In this document: positions 1 to 8,572 of the stretch, one piece after another
How positions within the stretch are numbered: the stretch's first letter is position 1
Layout of the letters: every line of letters begins with the position of its first letter
Source: Pelethousia sp034933245
GTDB lineage: Bacteria; Bacillota; Clostridia; Christensenellales; CAG-138
Assembly (NCBI GenBank): GCA_034933245.1
Contig: JAYFNX010000011.1
Location: 9,072-73,071, forward strand
DNA length: 64,000 bases
Direction: 5' to 3'
Translations under genes and position numbers: made by a program
The notes under the pieces: model-generated
Database searches by the model: none
What the model saw: only the letters and a program-made list of their open reading frames with translations
Told to the model about the DNA's origin: nothing

Positions 1-849
1 GGAGCTATCCAGAAAATCGTACATGACCTTTGCCTTTTCTTGGTTGCGCTTAGCCATGGCTTCAAGGCCGCCAATGCTCTTGAGGTATTTGAATACCTTG
101 CCGCACACGTAGATGCACCAGCAATTGGGGGTGTTGTACATGGAGCCATTGTTGGCATGGGTGTCATACCGCATATAGATGGGCATATGCCCGTCCAGAT
201 CGGTGCGGATCAGATCCTCGCGGATGATGGCGATAACCATGCCGGCGGGGCCAATATTCTTTTGTACGCCGCCGTAGATAAGGCCGTAATCGCTTACATT
301 GCAGGGCTTAGAAAGGAACATGGAGGATTGGTCGGACACAAGAACTTTGCCCTTGGTGTTTGGCAGGTTGCGGTAGGTTGTGCCGTGGATGGTCTCATTC
401 TCGCACATGTAGACATAGTCCGCATCCGGGCTGATAGGCAGATCGGAGAGATCGGGAATATAGCTGTAGTTCCGATCCTCGCTGGTGGCAACCAGGTTGA
501 TCTTACCGAATTTCTTGGCTTCTGTGTAAGCTTTTTTGCTCCAAGCGCCTGTTACGATATAGTCCGCCACGCCGTTTTTCATCAGGTTCATGGGGATCAT
601 GGCAAATTGCAGGGTTGCGCCGCCCTGAATAAAAAGCACCTTGTAATTATTGGGAATGCCCATCAGCTCGCGCAGATCCGCCTCAGCCTCATCGATGATG
701 GTTTGGAAAACCTTGGAGCGGTGGCTCATTTCCATAACACTCATACCGGAGCCATGATAATTAAGCACTTCGGCGGCGATTTCTTCGAGGACCGGTTCAG
801 GTAGCATGCTGGGGCCAGCGGAGAAGTTGTAGATACGATCATACTTCAT
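1..849 (-). CDS. serC: Phosphoserine aminotransferase, 3' end cut by window edge
   Basis: PLP-dependent transaminase of serine biosynthesis, converting 3-phosphohydroxypyruvate and glutamate to phosphoserine and 2-oxoglutarate. The minus-strand frame is open from the ATG at 849 to base 1, giving 283 of roughly 360 expected codons. The N-terminus reads MKYDRIYNFSAGPSMLPEPV, the typical SerC opening, followed by HGSGMSVMEMSHRS and FIQGGATLQF. The PLP lysine lies in YGGVQKNIGPAG. An AAGGAG ribosome site sits just upstream of the ATG. The C-terminal quarter lies outside the window. It is preceded by a roughly 270-base leader with a GC hairpin, so it probably starts its own transcript. Confidence 0.95.
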   Translation of the reverse strand, partial: MKYDRIYNFSAGPSMLPEPVLEEIAAEVLNYHGSGMSVMEMSHRSKVFQTIIDEAEADLRELMGIPNNYKVLFIQGGATLQFAMIPMNLMKNGVADYIVTGAWSKKAYTEAKKFGKINLVATSEDRNYSYIPDLSDLPISPDADYVYMCENETIHGTTYRNLPNTKGKVLVSDQSSMFLSKPCNVSDYGLIYGGVQKNIGPAGMVIAIIREDLIRTDLDGHMPIYMRYDTHANNGSMYNTPNCWCIYVCGKVFKYLKSIGGLEAMAKRNQEKAKVMYDFLDSS

Positions 850-901
850 AGTTCGTCACTCCTTATTTTTGTTATTAGAAGGCTGATATTTGCAACACAA
901 A

Positions 902-917
902 GGCGGCCTTGGCCGCC
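902..917 (-). promoter_or_regulatory. GC-rich hairpin in the serC leader
   Basis: A perfect 7-bp inverted repeat (GGCGGCC/GGCCGCC) lies in the 5' leader of serC, followed on the minus strand by TTTGTGTT. It resembles a weak terminator or attenuator. I looked for T-box landmarks in the leader and saw none. The rest of the 850-1122 gap holds no gene I can support. Confidence 0.35.
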
Positions 918-1105
918 GAGAAGGGGGGAATGGGTAACTTTCTATGGAAACTCTATATCGACTCCTTTGTTATCGAATAAAAGGCAGGCTTCACGCCTTG
1001 ATTATATAACAGCCGCCATCGCAAAGCAACCGGAAAAAAACAAAACTTTATTAGCAAATCAAAAAATTTTTCAGGCTGCATAGAAAAAGTGGATAAAGAA
1101 GAAAA

Positions 1106-1121
1106 GGGCTAAAATTAGCCC
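1106..1121 (-). terminator. Hairpin downstream of the zinc-ribbon gene
   Basis: GGGCTAA and TTAGCCC form a 7-bp stem with an AA loop directly after the stop of the minus-strand gene. On that strand the stem is followed by TTTTC, so it fits a short intrinsic terminator. Confidence 0.5.
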
Positions 1122-1122
1122 G

Positions 1123-1530
1123 TTAATGAAGCTGCGTACCGCAATCGCCACAGAACTTGCAGCCTGCGGCGACCAACCCGCCGCAGACAGGACAGGTTTT
1201 CATAGCCGCTTCAGGCGGAGTGGGCGCGGGCTTGTAGGCCCTCTGCCTGCCCGTGTCCTTCGCACGCTTAATGGCATCGATCTCCTCCCGCATGGACTGC
1301 ATGTTTTCCTGCCGTTCGCGGATGGCCATGCAGATTACCGTGGTGCGCTCATCCATGGCGACGCCGGTTTGAAATTTTTCCCAAGTATAATCCCCTAAAT
1401 CAAACTTGTGCTGTTCAATAGCATCCTCCTCGGCATGAATCCTGGAGTTAAGCTTGCCAATTTCCAGAAGATCGTTTGTCTTTTCTCCCACATTTTTGGC
1501 GAAACCGCCTAATTTATTCAGGAAATCCAT
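1123..1530 (-). CDS. Zinc-ribbon protein with coiled-coil N-terminus
   Basis: Protein of 135 residues without a family name I recognise. Residues 1-90 are charged and helical (MDFLNKLGGFAKNVGEKT, then Glu/Lys/Arg-rich), suggesting a coiled coil. The C-terminus carries a zinc ribbon with two Cys pairs (CPVCGG and CKFCGDCG). This is the common clostridial arrangement of a short helical body plus a C-terminal double-zinc-ribbon motif; the function is unknown. There is no signal peptide or membrane segment, so it should be cytosolic. It is a single gene with a terminator behind it. The gap 1531-1872 before the next gene holds only the nfnB terminator and AT-rich promoter-like sequence. Confidence 0.75.
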   Translation of the reverse strand: MDFLNKLGGFAKNVGEKTNDLLEIGKLNSRIHAEEDAIEQHKFDLGDYTWEKFQTGVAMDERTTVICMAIRERQENMQSMREEIDAIKRAKDTGRQRAYKPAPTPPEAAMKTCPVCGGLVAAGCKFCGDCGTQLH

Positions 1531-1811
1531 TTCTATTCACCTCTGCAAAAAATACCTAAAAACACATTTTGTATTATGCCACAACAGAGCCTGTTTTGCA
1601 ACCTACCAGATACTTATAGCTCCATTACGCCTAATTAAGAATATGAAAAAGCGGAAAAAAAGGAGACAAACGATTCTTTGCATAAAAATATCAACAAAAA
1701 AAGGCGAACCGACAGGGGCATAGTCCCTAAAGCCAAGCAAAACATCCGGGGATCGCCACATAAGCGAAGAAATGTCGGTTAATCACCTGCAAATAGGGCA
1801 TAGGCAAACAA

Positions 1812-1846
1812 GAAAAAGCCCGGCGCATCTTTCAAATGCACCGGGC
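1812..1846 (-). terminator. Terminator of the nfn operon
   Basis: On the minus strand GCCCGGTGCAT pairs with ATGCGCCGGGC around a short loop (one T-C/G irregularity), followed by TTTTTC. It lies directly after the nfnB stop codon. Confidence 0.75.
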
Positions 1847-1872
1847 CGTAGGGGGCGAGAACGTATTCGCTA

Positions 1873-3258
1873 TTATTTATTTTGAATATATTCGTCGATG
1901 CTGTGCGCCGCTTCCTTTCCTGCGCCCATGGCCAGGATGACGGTGGCGGAGCCGGTAACGGCATCGCCGCCAGCATAGATGCCATCACGGGTGGTTTTGC
2001 CGGCTTCGTCCGTGACGATGCCGCCCTTGCGGGTGGTCTCCAGCCCTGCTGTGGTGGATTTAATAAGAGGATTGGGGGAAGTACCGATGCTCATGACAAC
2101 AGTATCCACGGGGATCTCAAATTCGCTGCCGTCCACGGGTATGGGGCGGCGGCGGCCGCTTTCATCGGGCTCACCCAGCTCCATCTGCAGGCAACGGATA
2201 GAACCCACGCCTTTGTTCTCGCCCGCAAGGATGGCAACGGGGTTGGTAAGGGTTTTAAAGATGATCCCTTCTTCCTTGGCGTGTTCCACCTCTTCGGCAC
2301 GGGCGGGAAGCTCGGCATCGCTACGGCGATAGACGATATAAACTTCTTCCGCACCCAAACGCTTGGCGCAGCGGGCGGCATCCATGGCTACGTTGCCGCC
2401 ACCGACGACAGCAACCTTATGCACCTTGCGGATCGGGGTGGGAGAGCCGGGCTGGTAAGCCTTCATAAGGTTAATACGCGTAAGGAACTCATTGGCGGAA
2501 TAGACGCCGTCCAAATTTTCACCGGGGATATGCATGAAACTGGGCAAGCCTGCGCCGCTGCCGATGAACGCAGCCTCATAGCCTTCGCTAAAGAGCTCAT
2601 CCACGGATTCGGTTCTGCCGATGACCACATCGGTTTCAATGGTAACGCCCAGCTTTTTGAGGGTAGCAATTTCAGCCTGCACGATGCGCTTGGGCAGACG
2701 GAATTCGGGAATACCATACATCAGAACGCCGCCGGGGGTATGCAGGGCTTCAAAAACCGTAACGGTATAGCCGCGGCGGGCCAGCTCACCCGCACAGGTA
2801 AGGCCAGCGGGGCCGCTTCCAATGACAGCTACCTTATGGCCGTTCTTTTTAGGCACTTCCACGGCGCCATTCGTATGCTCCATGTGCCAATCGGCCACGA
2901 AACGCTCCAGGCGGCCGATGCCGACAGGATCGTGCTTAATTCCACGCACGCAAAACTTTTCACATTGGGACTCCTGGGGGCATACCCGGCCGCAAACTGC
3001 CGGAAGGGAGCTGGCCTTGGCGATAACCTGGTAAGCCGCTTCGAAATCCCCTTCGGAAACCTTTTCAATGAAGGCGGGAATGTCAATTTTTACGGGGCAG
3101 CCTTGCACGCAGGGCTTATTCTTGCAATTTAGGCAACGGGCCGCTTCATCCAACGCGGCGGCTTCTGCATAACCTAAAGCTACCTCGTTAAAGTTCTTGT
3201 TGCGAACATCCGCCTCCTGAGCGGGCATGGGGTTTTTATCAGCACGCATGTTGGGCAT
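1873..3258 (-). CDS. nfnB: Electron-bifurcating ferredoxin:NADP+ transhydrogenase, beta subunit (NfnB / GltD-like)
   Basis: 461-residue flavoprotein of the glutamate-synthase small-subunit family. Two 4Fe-4S motifs lie at the N-terminus (CLNCKNKPCVQGCP and CGRVCPQESQCEKFC), followed by an FAD-binding GSGPAGLTCAGELA and an NADPH-binding GGGNVAMDAAR. On its own it could be a GltD-like subunit. The gene begins one base after the stop of an NfnA-type gene, the standard nfnAB order, which favours the NADH-dependent reduced ferredoxin:NADP+ oxidoreductase. That complex reversibly couples NADPH to NADH and low-potential ferredoxin in the cytosol of anaerobes. The start ATG has a GGAGG site inside the end of nfnA. 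A terminator hairpin follows. Confidence 0.88.
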   Translation of the reverse strand: MPNMRADKNPMPAQEADVRNKNFNEVALGYAEAAALDEAARCLNCKNKPCVQGCPVKIDIPAFIEKVSEGDFEAAYQVIAKASSLPAVCGRVCPQESQCEKFCVRGIKHDPVGIGRLERFVADWHMEHTNGAVEVPKKNGHKVAVIGSGPAGLTCAGELARRGYTVTVFEALHTPGGVLMYGIPEFRLPKRIVQAEIATLKKLGVTIETDVVIGRTESVDELFSEGYEAAFIGSGAGLPSFMHIPGENLDGVYSANEFLTRINLMKAYQPGSPTPIRKVHKVAVVGGGNVAMDAARCAKRLGAEEVYIVYRRSDAELPARAEEVEHAKEEGIIFKTLTNPVAILAGENKGVGSIRCLQMELGEPDESGRRRPIPVDGSEFEIPVDTVVMSIGTSPNPLIKSTTAGLETTRKGGIVTDEAGKTTRDGIYAGGDAVTGSATVILAMGAGKEAAHSIDEYIQNK

Positions 3259-3259
3259 A

Positions 3260-4102
3260 TTACTTTACCTCCTTGGCGAACAGGTTGCAAGCTTCCTCGC
3301 GGGCATGGGCCTCAAAATCACGGTAGGCGGCGCCACGCTGCATCGCCTCGTCAAAATCAACCAAATGACCGTCAAAATCAGGGCCATCCACGCAGGCAAA
3401 CTTGGTTTCGCCGCCCACGGTGAGCCGGCAGCAGCCGCACATGCCCGTGCCATCTATCATGATGGGATTCATGCTTACCATGGTTTTAATACCAAACTCC
3501 TTGGTAAGCTTACATACAAATTTCATCATGATCAAGGGACCGATGGCGATCACTTCATCATACTTTTCTCCGCTTTCAATAAGCTGGCGCAGGGCGTCCG
3601 TCACCAGGCCCTTTGTTCCCCAAGTTCCGTCGTCACTCATCTTTTTAACCAAGGCGCTAACGGCGTCGAACTCTTTTTCCAGAATGACAAGATCCTGGCA
3701 GCGGAAACCTATAATGGAATGAACATCGCAGCCTTGCTCATGCAATTTTTTCGCTACGGGGTAGGCGATGGCGCAACCAACGCCGCCTCCCACCACGGCC
3801 ACTTTCTTGAGGCCTTCGGTATGGGTGGGCGTGCCAAGGGGCCCGACAAAATCGGGCAGATACTCGCCTGCTTTTTTATGGGCCAGTTTGATGGTCGTAC
3901 CGCCTACCAACTGATATATGATGGTAATGGTGCCTTGGTCCCTATCAAAGTCAGCTACGGTAAGGGGAATGCGTTCACCCTCATCTTCCACCCGCAGAAT
4001 AATGAATTGGCCGGGCTGGGCCTTTGCGGCCACTCGCGGCGCACGCACAACCATACGGGATACCGTGGGGTTTAGCGGTTCATTTAGTACAATCTCAAAC
4101 AC
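3260..4102 (-). CDS. nfnA: Electron-bifurcating ferredoxin:NADP+ transhydrogenase, alpha subunit (NfnA)
   Basis: 280-residue protein of the ferredoxin-NADP reductase / dihydroorotate dehydrogenase electron-transfer family. It has an FAD-binding beta-barrel at the N-terminus, a nucleotide-binding GGGVGCAIAYPVAK in the middle, and a C-terminal 2Fe-2S cysteine cluster (GTGMCGCCR plus a later FACVDGP). The predicted start is GTG, preceded by TTTGGAGCT. A free-standing PyrK or SudB role is the alternative, but the tight coupling to nfnB (one base apart, with the NfnB-type double-cluster domain) supports NfnA. It should carry the NAD(H) site and the 2Fe-2S centre of the complex. Confidence 0.87.
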   Translation of the reverse strand: MFEIVLNEPLNPTVSRMVVRAPRVAAKAQPGQFIILRVEDEGERIPLTVADFDRDQGTITIIYQLVGGTTIKLAHKKAGEYLPDFVGPLGTPTHTEGLKKVAVVGGGVGCAIAYPVAKKLHEQGCDVHSIIGFRCQDLVILEKEFDAVSALVKKMSDDGTWGTKGLVTDALRQLIESGEKYDEVIAIGPLIMMKFVCKLTKEFGIKTMVSMNPIMIDGTGMCGCCRLTVGGETKFACVDGPDFDGHLVDFDEAMQRGAAYRDFEAHAREEACNLFAKEVK

Positions 4103-4403
4103 AGCTCCAAATCCTCCATAAAATGTTGTTCTCCGGGCAAAGCGCAGTTCACCCGTACAGGAACAAAAGGCTAGCCTTATTTTGCCGCCTGTATCCTGAA
4201 ACCATCCTTATTGTAATCGTTCCCCGATATAATGTAAAGGGGCCCTGCAATATGCTTTTCCAATAGGTGCTGGGCGATTCCGGCCCGGCCGGAGTTGAAG
4301 CAATAGAAGGGACATGCGCAAACCAAAATGAATAAAAATTCCTATATACAATTAAAATATGCAAAAAATCCCGGGAAAAACGAATAATATTTTAAATTAG
4401 GGG
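4103..4403. other. Intergenic region between nfnA and the ABC transporter
   Basis: Divergent gap. The right end becomes AT-rich and leads into the promoter of the transporter. I see no supportable gene or structured RNA in it. Confidence 0.6.
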
Positions 4404-4433
4404 TTGATTTATGCATATAGTATGTATTATAAT
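4404..4433 (+). promoter_or_regulatory. Sigma-A promoter of the amino-acid ABC operon
   Basis: TTGATT (4404-4409) and TATAAT (4428-4433) are separated by 18 bases, about 65 bases before the ATG of the solute-binding protein gene. An ORF call starting inside this promoter is therefore too long. Confidence 0.75.
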
Positions 4434-4499
4434 AAATTTCATCAACCGGAGAACCGGGAGATAGTTAGCCTTAGAAATATTTATTTGGAGGATAATATC

Positions 4500-5369
4500 A
4501 TGAAGAATCTGAAACTGATCCTAGCGATTCTGATGGCAGCCATGCTGCTTTGCGTAGGTTGCGCCAGCGCACCCGCAAACGCGCCTGCTGAGCCCGTTGC
4601 CGAAGAGCCCGCAGCTGAGGAAAGCGGAGAGCCCGCCGCTGAGCCCGCTGCAGAAGGCAGCACCCCTACCGTGGATAAGATTAAGGCTGCCGGCAAGATG
4701 GTAATGCTTACCAACGCAGGATTCGCGCCCTATGAGTTCCTGGGCGATGACAACAGCGTCATCGGCGTGGATGTGGAAATTGCAAAGGCTATCGCCGCCG
4801 AAATGGGCGTGGAGCTGGAGGTTGTGGATATGGATTTTGACGGCATTATTATTGCTGTCCAGTCCGGCAAGGGCGATCTCGGTATCGCCGGCATGACCAA
4901 CACCGAAGAGCGTAGCCAAACGGTGGATTTTTCCGTGAACTATGTGGATTCCCTGCAGATGATCATCGTGCCTGAGGGCAGCGCCATCACCGGCCCCGCC
5001 GATTTGAGTGGAAAGACCGTGGGCGTGCAGATGGGTACTACCGGCGACCTGTTTGTTACCGACAGTGCAACGGGTGTGAATGTACAGCGCTATAAAACTG
5101 GCCCCGATGCCGGCGCTGAGCTGGCCGCAGGCAAACTGGATGCCGTCGTGATCGATGCGGGCCCCGCCGCCCAAATCGCCAAAGCCAATCCCGGTCTGGT
5201 TGTGCTGGAGACCCCGGCTACCGACGAGCCCGAGCAGTATGCCATTGCCATCGCCAAAGGCAATGAGGACCTGAAGACCTTGGTGGACAGCGTGCTGGAG
5301 AAGCTCATTGCGGATGGTCAGATCCAGGCTTGGATCGACGAATATAACGTGATTGCAGCGGGAGAGTAA
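4500..5369 (+). CDS. Amino-acid ABC transporter solute-binding lipoprotein
   Basis: 289-residue extracellular lipoprotein. The signal peptide ends in a lipobox (LLCVGC, lipidated Cys around residue 18), followed by an Ala/Glu/Pro-rich linker to about residue 58. The mature domain is a family 3 (polar amino acid) binding protein, with GFAPYEFLGDDNSVIGVDVE near its start and the conserved GIAGMTNTEERSQTVDFS. The ATG at 4500 has TGGAGG eight bases upstream; the frame is open further upstream but through the promoter. It delivers a polar amino acid, possibly arginine, histidine, glutamine or cystine, to the permease and ATPase encoded next. A hairpin after the stop probably reduces transcription of the downstream genes relative to this one. 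Confidence 0.92.
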   Translation: MKNLKLILAILMAAMLLCVGCASAPANAPAEPVAEEPAAEESGEPAAEPAAEGSTPTVDKIKAAGKMVMLTNAGFAPYEFLGDDNSVIGVDVEIAKAIAAEMGVELEVVDMDFDGIIIAVQSGKGDLGIAGMTNTEERSQTVDFSVNYVDSLQMIIVPEGSAITGPADLSGKTVGVQMGTTGDLFVTDSATGVNVQRYKTGPDAGAELAAGKLDAVVIDAGPAAQIAKANPGLVVLETPATDEPEQYAIAIAKGNEDLKTLVDSVLEKLIADGQIQAWIDEYNVIAAGE

Positions 5370-5407
5370 ACCCGTGCGTAAAGGACGCTTGACAATTTGA
5401 TGCTACG

Positions 5408-5436
5408 AAACAGAGGAAACGTCCTTTCCTCTGTTT
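5408..5436 (+). terminator. Partial terminator between binding protein and permease genes
   Basis: Perfect 10-bp stem (AAACAGAGGA/TCCTCTGTTT) with a 9-base loop, followed by CTTCT. It sits in the only long gap of the operon, where a leaky hairpin usually lets the binding protein be made in excess. Confidence 0.6.
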
Positions 5437-5476
5437 CTTCTATAACGACACATCCAAGCGAACCATAGGGGGACAC

Positions 5477-6199
5477 ATGTGGGATAATTTTGCACAACAG
5501 CTCTATGATAATATCATCCGCAACGAGAGATGGATTATGTACCTGGACGGCCTCAAGAATACGCTGCTCCTGACTTTGGGCGCTGCCGCCATCGGGATCG
5601 TGCTGGGAAGCCTTGTGGCCATCTGCAAGGTATATCTCAAGAACGAAAAGAAGCCGCGCAATCTCTTCGCCCAATGGCTGGATCGACTGCTGGGTTTCCT
5701 TTGCGATTTGTATCTCACCATTATCCGTGGTACGCCTATGATGGTGCAGGTGCTTATCTTCTGCTGGATTATCTTTGCCAAGTTCCCCATTTCCATGAAT
5801 TTCTACGCCGCCATGATCGCCTTCGGCATTAATTCTGGTGCGTATGTTGCGGAAATCGTGCGGGCAGGCATCAATGCCGTCAACATCGGGCAGACGGAAG
5901 CCGGCCGGAGCTTGGGCCTCACAGGAGGCATGACCATGCGGTTTATCGTGCTCCCGCAGGCCATTAAAAATATTCTGCCCGCGCTGGCCAACGAAGCCAT
6001 TATGCTGGTGAAGGAAACGGCTATCGTGGGCTATGCGGCCCAGCAAGACATCACCTATGTGGCAACCATGATCCGGTCCCGCACCTATAGCCCGGTACCC
6101 CTGCTGTTTATCGCGCTGGTATATCTCATCATCGTGATGCTGATGACCTATGGCACCCGGAAATTGGAGAGGAGGCTGGCAAGAAGTGATAGAAGTTAA
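5477..6199 (+). CDS. Amino-acid ABC transporter permease (HisM/GlnP family)
   Basis: 240-residue inner-membrane protein of the His/Glu/Gln/Arg permease family. It has about five hydrophobic segments and the EAA loop typical of the family (EIVRAGINAVNIGQTEAGRSLG), where the ATPase docks. The TIIRGTPMMVQVLIF stretch is also characteristic. The start ATG follows AGGGGG. The gene overlaps the next one by 14 bases. A single permease gene suggests a homodimeric channel. The substrate is the one bound by the upstream lipoprotein and cannot be named from sequence. Confidence 0.92.
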   Translation: MWDNFAQQLYDNIIRNERWIMYLDGLKNTLLLTLGAAAIGIVLGSLVAICKVYLKNEKKPRNLFAQWLDRLLGFLCDLYLTIIRGTPMMVQVLIFCWIIFAKFPISMNFYAAMIAFGINSGAYVAEIVRAGINAVNIGQTEAGRSLGLTGGMTMRFIVLPQAIKNILPALANEAIMLVKETAIVGYAAQQDITYVATMIRSRTYSPVPLLFIALVYLIIVMLMTYGTRKLERRLARSDRS

Positions 6200-6908
6200 G
6201 AATTTACACAAATATTTCGGTCAAATCGAGGCGGTAAAGGGTGTGGATCTCTCTATCGCCAAAGGGGAGAAGATCGTTATCATAGGGCCGAGCGGCTGCG
6301 GAAAGAGCACCTTCCTTCGCTGCTTGAACCTTCTGGAAGAACCCACCGGCGGGGAGATCTGGTTCGAGGGCGCGCTGCTCAACGACCCCAAATGCGATGT
6401 GAACAAGCTCCGCCAAAAAATGGGCATGGTATTTCAGCAGTTTAATCTGTTCCCCCATATGACGATTCGAGAAAACATTACCCTGGCGCCCATCAAGCTA
6501 AATTTGATGACGCCGGAAAAGGCCAAGGAAAACGCCGAGGCGCTTCTTGGCCGCATCGGCCTGCTGGACAAGGCGGATGTCTATCCAGCCCAGCTTTCCG
6601 GCGGCCAACAGCAGCGCATCGCTATCATACGAGCGCTGGCCATGAATCCGGATGTCATGCTTTTTGATGAACCAACCAGCGCCCTCGATCCCGAAATGGT
6701 AGGGGAGGTGCTGGATGTTATGAAGGAGCTGGCCCATGAAGGGATGACCATGGTGGTGGTTACCCATGAGATGGGCTTTGCCAGGGAAGTAGCCAGCCGG
6801 GTCCTGTTCATGGATGGCGGCCAAATGGTTGAACAGGGAACACCGCAGGAAGTCTTCGACCATCCTAAGAGCGAGCGGCTTCAAAGTTTCCTGGCAAAGG
6901 TGCTTTAA
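6186..6908 (+). CDS. Amino-acid ABC transporter ATP-binding protein (GlnQ family)
   Basis: 240-residue ATPase with Walker A (GPSGCGKST), Q-loop (VFQQFNLFPH), signature LSGGQQQR and Walker B (VMLFDEPTSALDPE), then the H-loop VVTHEMGFAREV, which is the polar amino-acid subgroup. The start is taken as GTG at 6186, which gives the family-standard N-terminus VIEVKNLHKYFG; an ATG 36 bases upstream would add residues that do not fit the family. It overlaps the permease gene by 14 bases, consistent with translational coupling. Cytosolic energising subunit of the importer. Confidence 0.93.
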   Translation: MIEVKNLHKYFGQIEAVKGVDLSIAKGEKIVIIGPSGCGKSTFLRCLNLLEEPTGGEIWFEGALLNDPKCDVNKLRQKMGMVFQQFNLFPHMTIRENITLAPIKLNLMTPEKAKENAEALLGRIGLLDKADVYPAQLSGGQQQRIAIIRALAMNPDVMLFDEPTSALDPEMVGEVLDVMKELAHEGMTMVVVTHEMGFAREVASRVLFMDGGQMVEQGTPQEVFDHPKSERLQSFLAKVL

Positions 6909-6912
6909 GTAG

Positions 6913-6947
6913 AAAAAAGCGGAGGCCAACCTTGGAAAGCCATCCGC
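6913..6947 (-). terminator. Terminator hairpin for the XdhC-dUTPase gene
   Basis: On the minus strand GCGGATGGC and GGCCTCCGC form an imperfect stem followed by TTTTTT. It lies beyond the 6992-7026 hairpin, so minus-strand transcripts meet both. Confidence 0.5.
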
Positions 6948-6991
6948 ATACAAACCTTACCGCCCGAATTGAGCGGTTCCTTCCTAAATGG

Positions 6992-7026
6992 TTTGGCCCG
7001 GCACGCTTTTTGCGCACCGGGCCAAA
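6992..7026. terminator. Bidirectional terminator between convergent genes
   Basis: TTTGGCCCGG and CCGGGCCAAA form a perfect 10-bp stem, with a further TGCGCA pairing in the loop. It lies between the ends of the convergent ABC operon and the XdhC-dUTPase gene, one base from the latter's stop. Confidence 0.65.
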
Positions 7027-7027
7027 C

Positions 7028-8566
7028 TTATTTCTCGCTGCTGCCAAGTTTTCCTCCGCCGCGCTCCGAGGCCATTGCGCAAAGGGCGTCGTAGGAAACC
7101 TCCCGCACTTCCGTTTTGGGCACGGGCAGAAGCACCATCTGGGCAATGGCTTTTTCCGCAGGATATAAAAGGCAGGCACCCGCGTCCACCTCGTCCGCCA
7201 AGCGTTTCCTGGCAGCAGGCTTGGCGATATACAGGGGTAGGTTGTTATGGTTGGTAACGGGAATAAACCACTCTCCCCGGTATCCGCTATCAATCACCCC
7301 ACAGCGCTGGCCAATGCCTTGGGTTCCGGATGAACCACGCTCATGAATTTGAAAATAATAATCCGGCGAGCAGGCGCTTGCAATGCCGGTAGGCAGGGCG
7401 CGTGTTTCATGCGGGTCCAAGCGGAGCGCATCGTCCTCCAGGCGGATGTAGATATCATACCCCGCATCTTCCGCCCGTTTAGAAGGAAGAACGGCATCCG
7501 GCCGAAGTTTGGAAAAATAAAGGGTTTCCATAGGGCCTCCTTGTTTAAGATGGGTTTCAAATAGGACTTGCCCGGCCCGGTGTGCAATGAGCTCGGCAGC
7601 AATGCTGATGGCAATTTCCGCAGGGGTTTCCGCCAGGATAGGCAGGCCGATTGGGTTGTGAATGCGGCCAATGTCCCCTTCGGAGAAGCCGGCAGCCAAA
7701 AGCGCTGCACGAGTAGCGGCCATTCTGGAACGGCTACCGATGAGCCCGATGTACTGGGCGGGTGAGCGAAGGGATTGAGCAAGAACCGCGTGGTCCGCCG
7801 CATGCCCCCGCGTCATGATGACGATAGAATCCTGGGGCCGTAGGCGCAGCGTTTGTTCAAAAGAGGAAAAATCCCCCAAAAGAACCTTGGTTGCGCAGGG
7901 AAAGAGACGCTTTTGGGCAAACGCGGGCCTGTCCTCAAAAACAACGGGACGGAACTCCAAATGCGCCAATACGCGAACGAGCTCTCGCGCAATATGCCCG
8001 CCGCCGAAAATATATACGTACCCCGAGCGAACCAGCGGGTTAAGAAAGAAGAAGGAATCGCTTTGTGTTTCCCAAAGCAACGGTGCCCTGCATGCAAGGG
8101 ATTCCAATACAACCGGCAAGGGGTCGCCAAAGCGCAGTTGACCGTCCATTCCATATAGCCCCGCACGCCAGGAATCTCCAGGGCCAGCCTGTAAAGCCAG
8201 CCAAACATCCGCATCGTCCACAAGCGCAGAGGCTATCGCTTCAAAGAAAGGCGCTCGACTGGGCGCGCAATGCTGAAAGAAAATCCATACGCACCCCATA
8301 TCCGGGGAAGAACCGCCCGCTGGGGGAGAGACGGAGAAGGAGCCGATAAAGGAGCGCCGCACCGCAAGGGCTTCCCTAGCTTTCTCCCCTGCCAAATGCT
8401 CCATAACGCCCCCGCCGATGGTGCCCACCGCTTCCCCGTTTTGCAGCAGAGCCATCATCGCCCCCGGGCCTCTTGGAACGGAGCCCTGGCTTTTTACCAC
8501 GGTGCACAAAAGGGCCTCCCGGTCGGCCACAAGCTCTGCGGCCAGGGTTTGAAACAGCTTTTGCAT
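7028..8566 (-). CDS. XdhC-family molybdoenzyme maturation protein fused in frame to a dUTPase-like domain
   Basis: 512-residue two-part protein. Residues about 1-340 are XdhC/CoxI-like: an N-terminal XdhC segment with VGTIGGGVMEH and a Rossmann half beginning VYIFGGGHIARELV. Such proteins help sulfurate or insert the molybdenum cofactor into hydroxylases. Residues 346-512 are a trimeric dUTPase-type fold with motif 1 (EDAGYDI), motif 2 (ERGSSGTQGI) and motif 3 (GVIDSGYRGEW). No stop codon separates the two parts, but AAGGAGGCCCT immediately precedes an in-frame ATG at 7531, so a free 167-residue dUTPase could also be made. The ATG at 8566 is preferred over GTG 8572 by spacing to GGGGAGG. It lies downstream of the selenium genes and probably serves the molybdenum hydroxylase at 23.7-27.4 kb. 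Confidence 0.85.
   Translation of the reverse strand: MQKLFQTLAAELVADREALLCTVVKSQGSVPRGPGAMMALLQNGEAVGTIGGGVMEHLAGEKAREALAVRRSFIGSFSVSPPAGGSSPDMGCVWIFFQHCAPSRAPFFEAIASALVDDADVWLALQAGPGDSWRAGLYGMDGQLRFGDPLPVVLESLACRAPLLWETQSDSFFFLNPLVRSGYVYIFGGGHIARELVRVLAHLEFRPVVFEDRPAFAQKRLFPCATKVLLGDFSSFEQTLRLRPQDSIVIMTRGHAADHAVLAQSLRSPAQYIGLIGSRSRMAATRAALLAAGFSEGDIGRIHNPIGLPILAETPAEIAISIAAELIAHRAGQVLFETHLKQGGPMETLYFSKLRPDAVLPSKRAEDAGYDIYIRLEDDALRLDPHETRALPTGIASACSPDYYFQIHERGSSGTQGIGQRCGVIDSGYRGEWFIPVTNHNNLPLYIAKPAARKRLADEVDAGACLLYPAEKAIAQMVLLPVPKTEVREVSYDALCAMASERGGGKLGSSEK
7528..7541 (-). promoter_or_regulatory. Internal ribosome binding site and start for the dUTPase part
   Basis: Within the fused frame, AAGGAGG stands four bases before ATG (7531 on the minus strand), exactly where dUTPase homology begins. 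The match to a free-standing start is better than chance coding sequence would need. Confidence 0.6.
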
Positions 8567-8572
8567 GCACAC

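Noticed and set aside
850..1122. A T-box or other riboswitch in the serC leader.
   Set aside because: No T-box sequence or other known motif was found. Only simple hairpins are visible.
1882..3132. A long plus-strand reading frame opposite nfnB.
   Set aside because: It is antisense to a clear flavoprotein gene, has no ribosome site and lacks family features. Such shadows are common here because of the codon composition.
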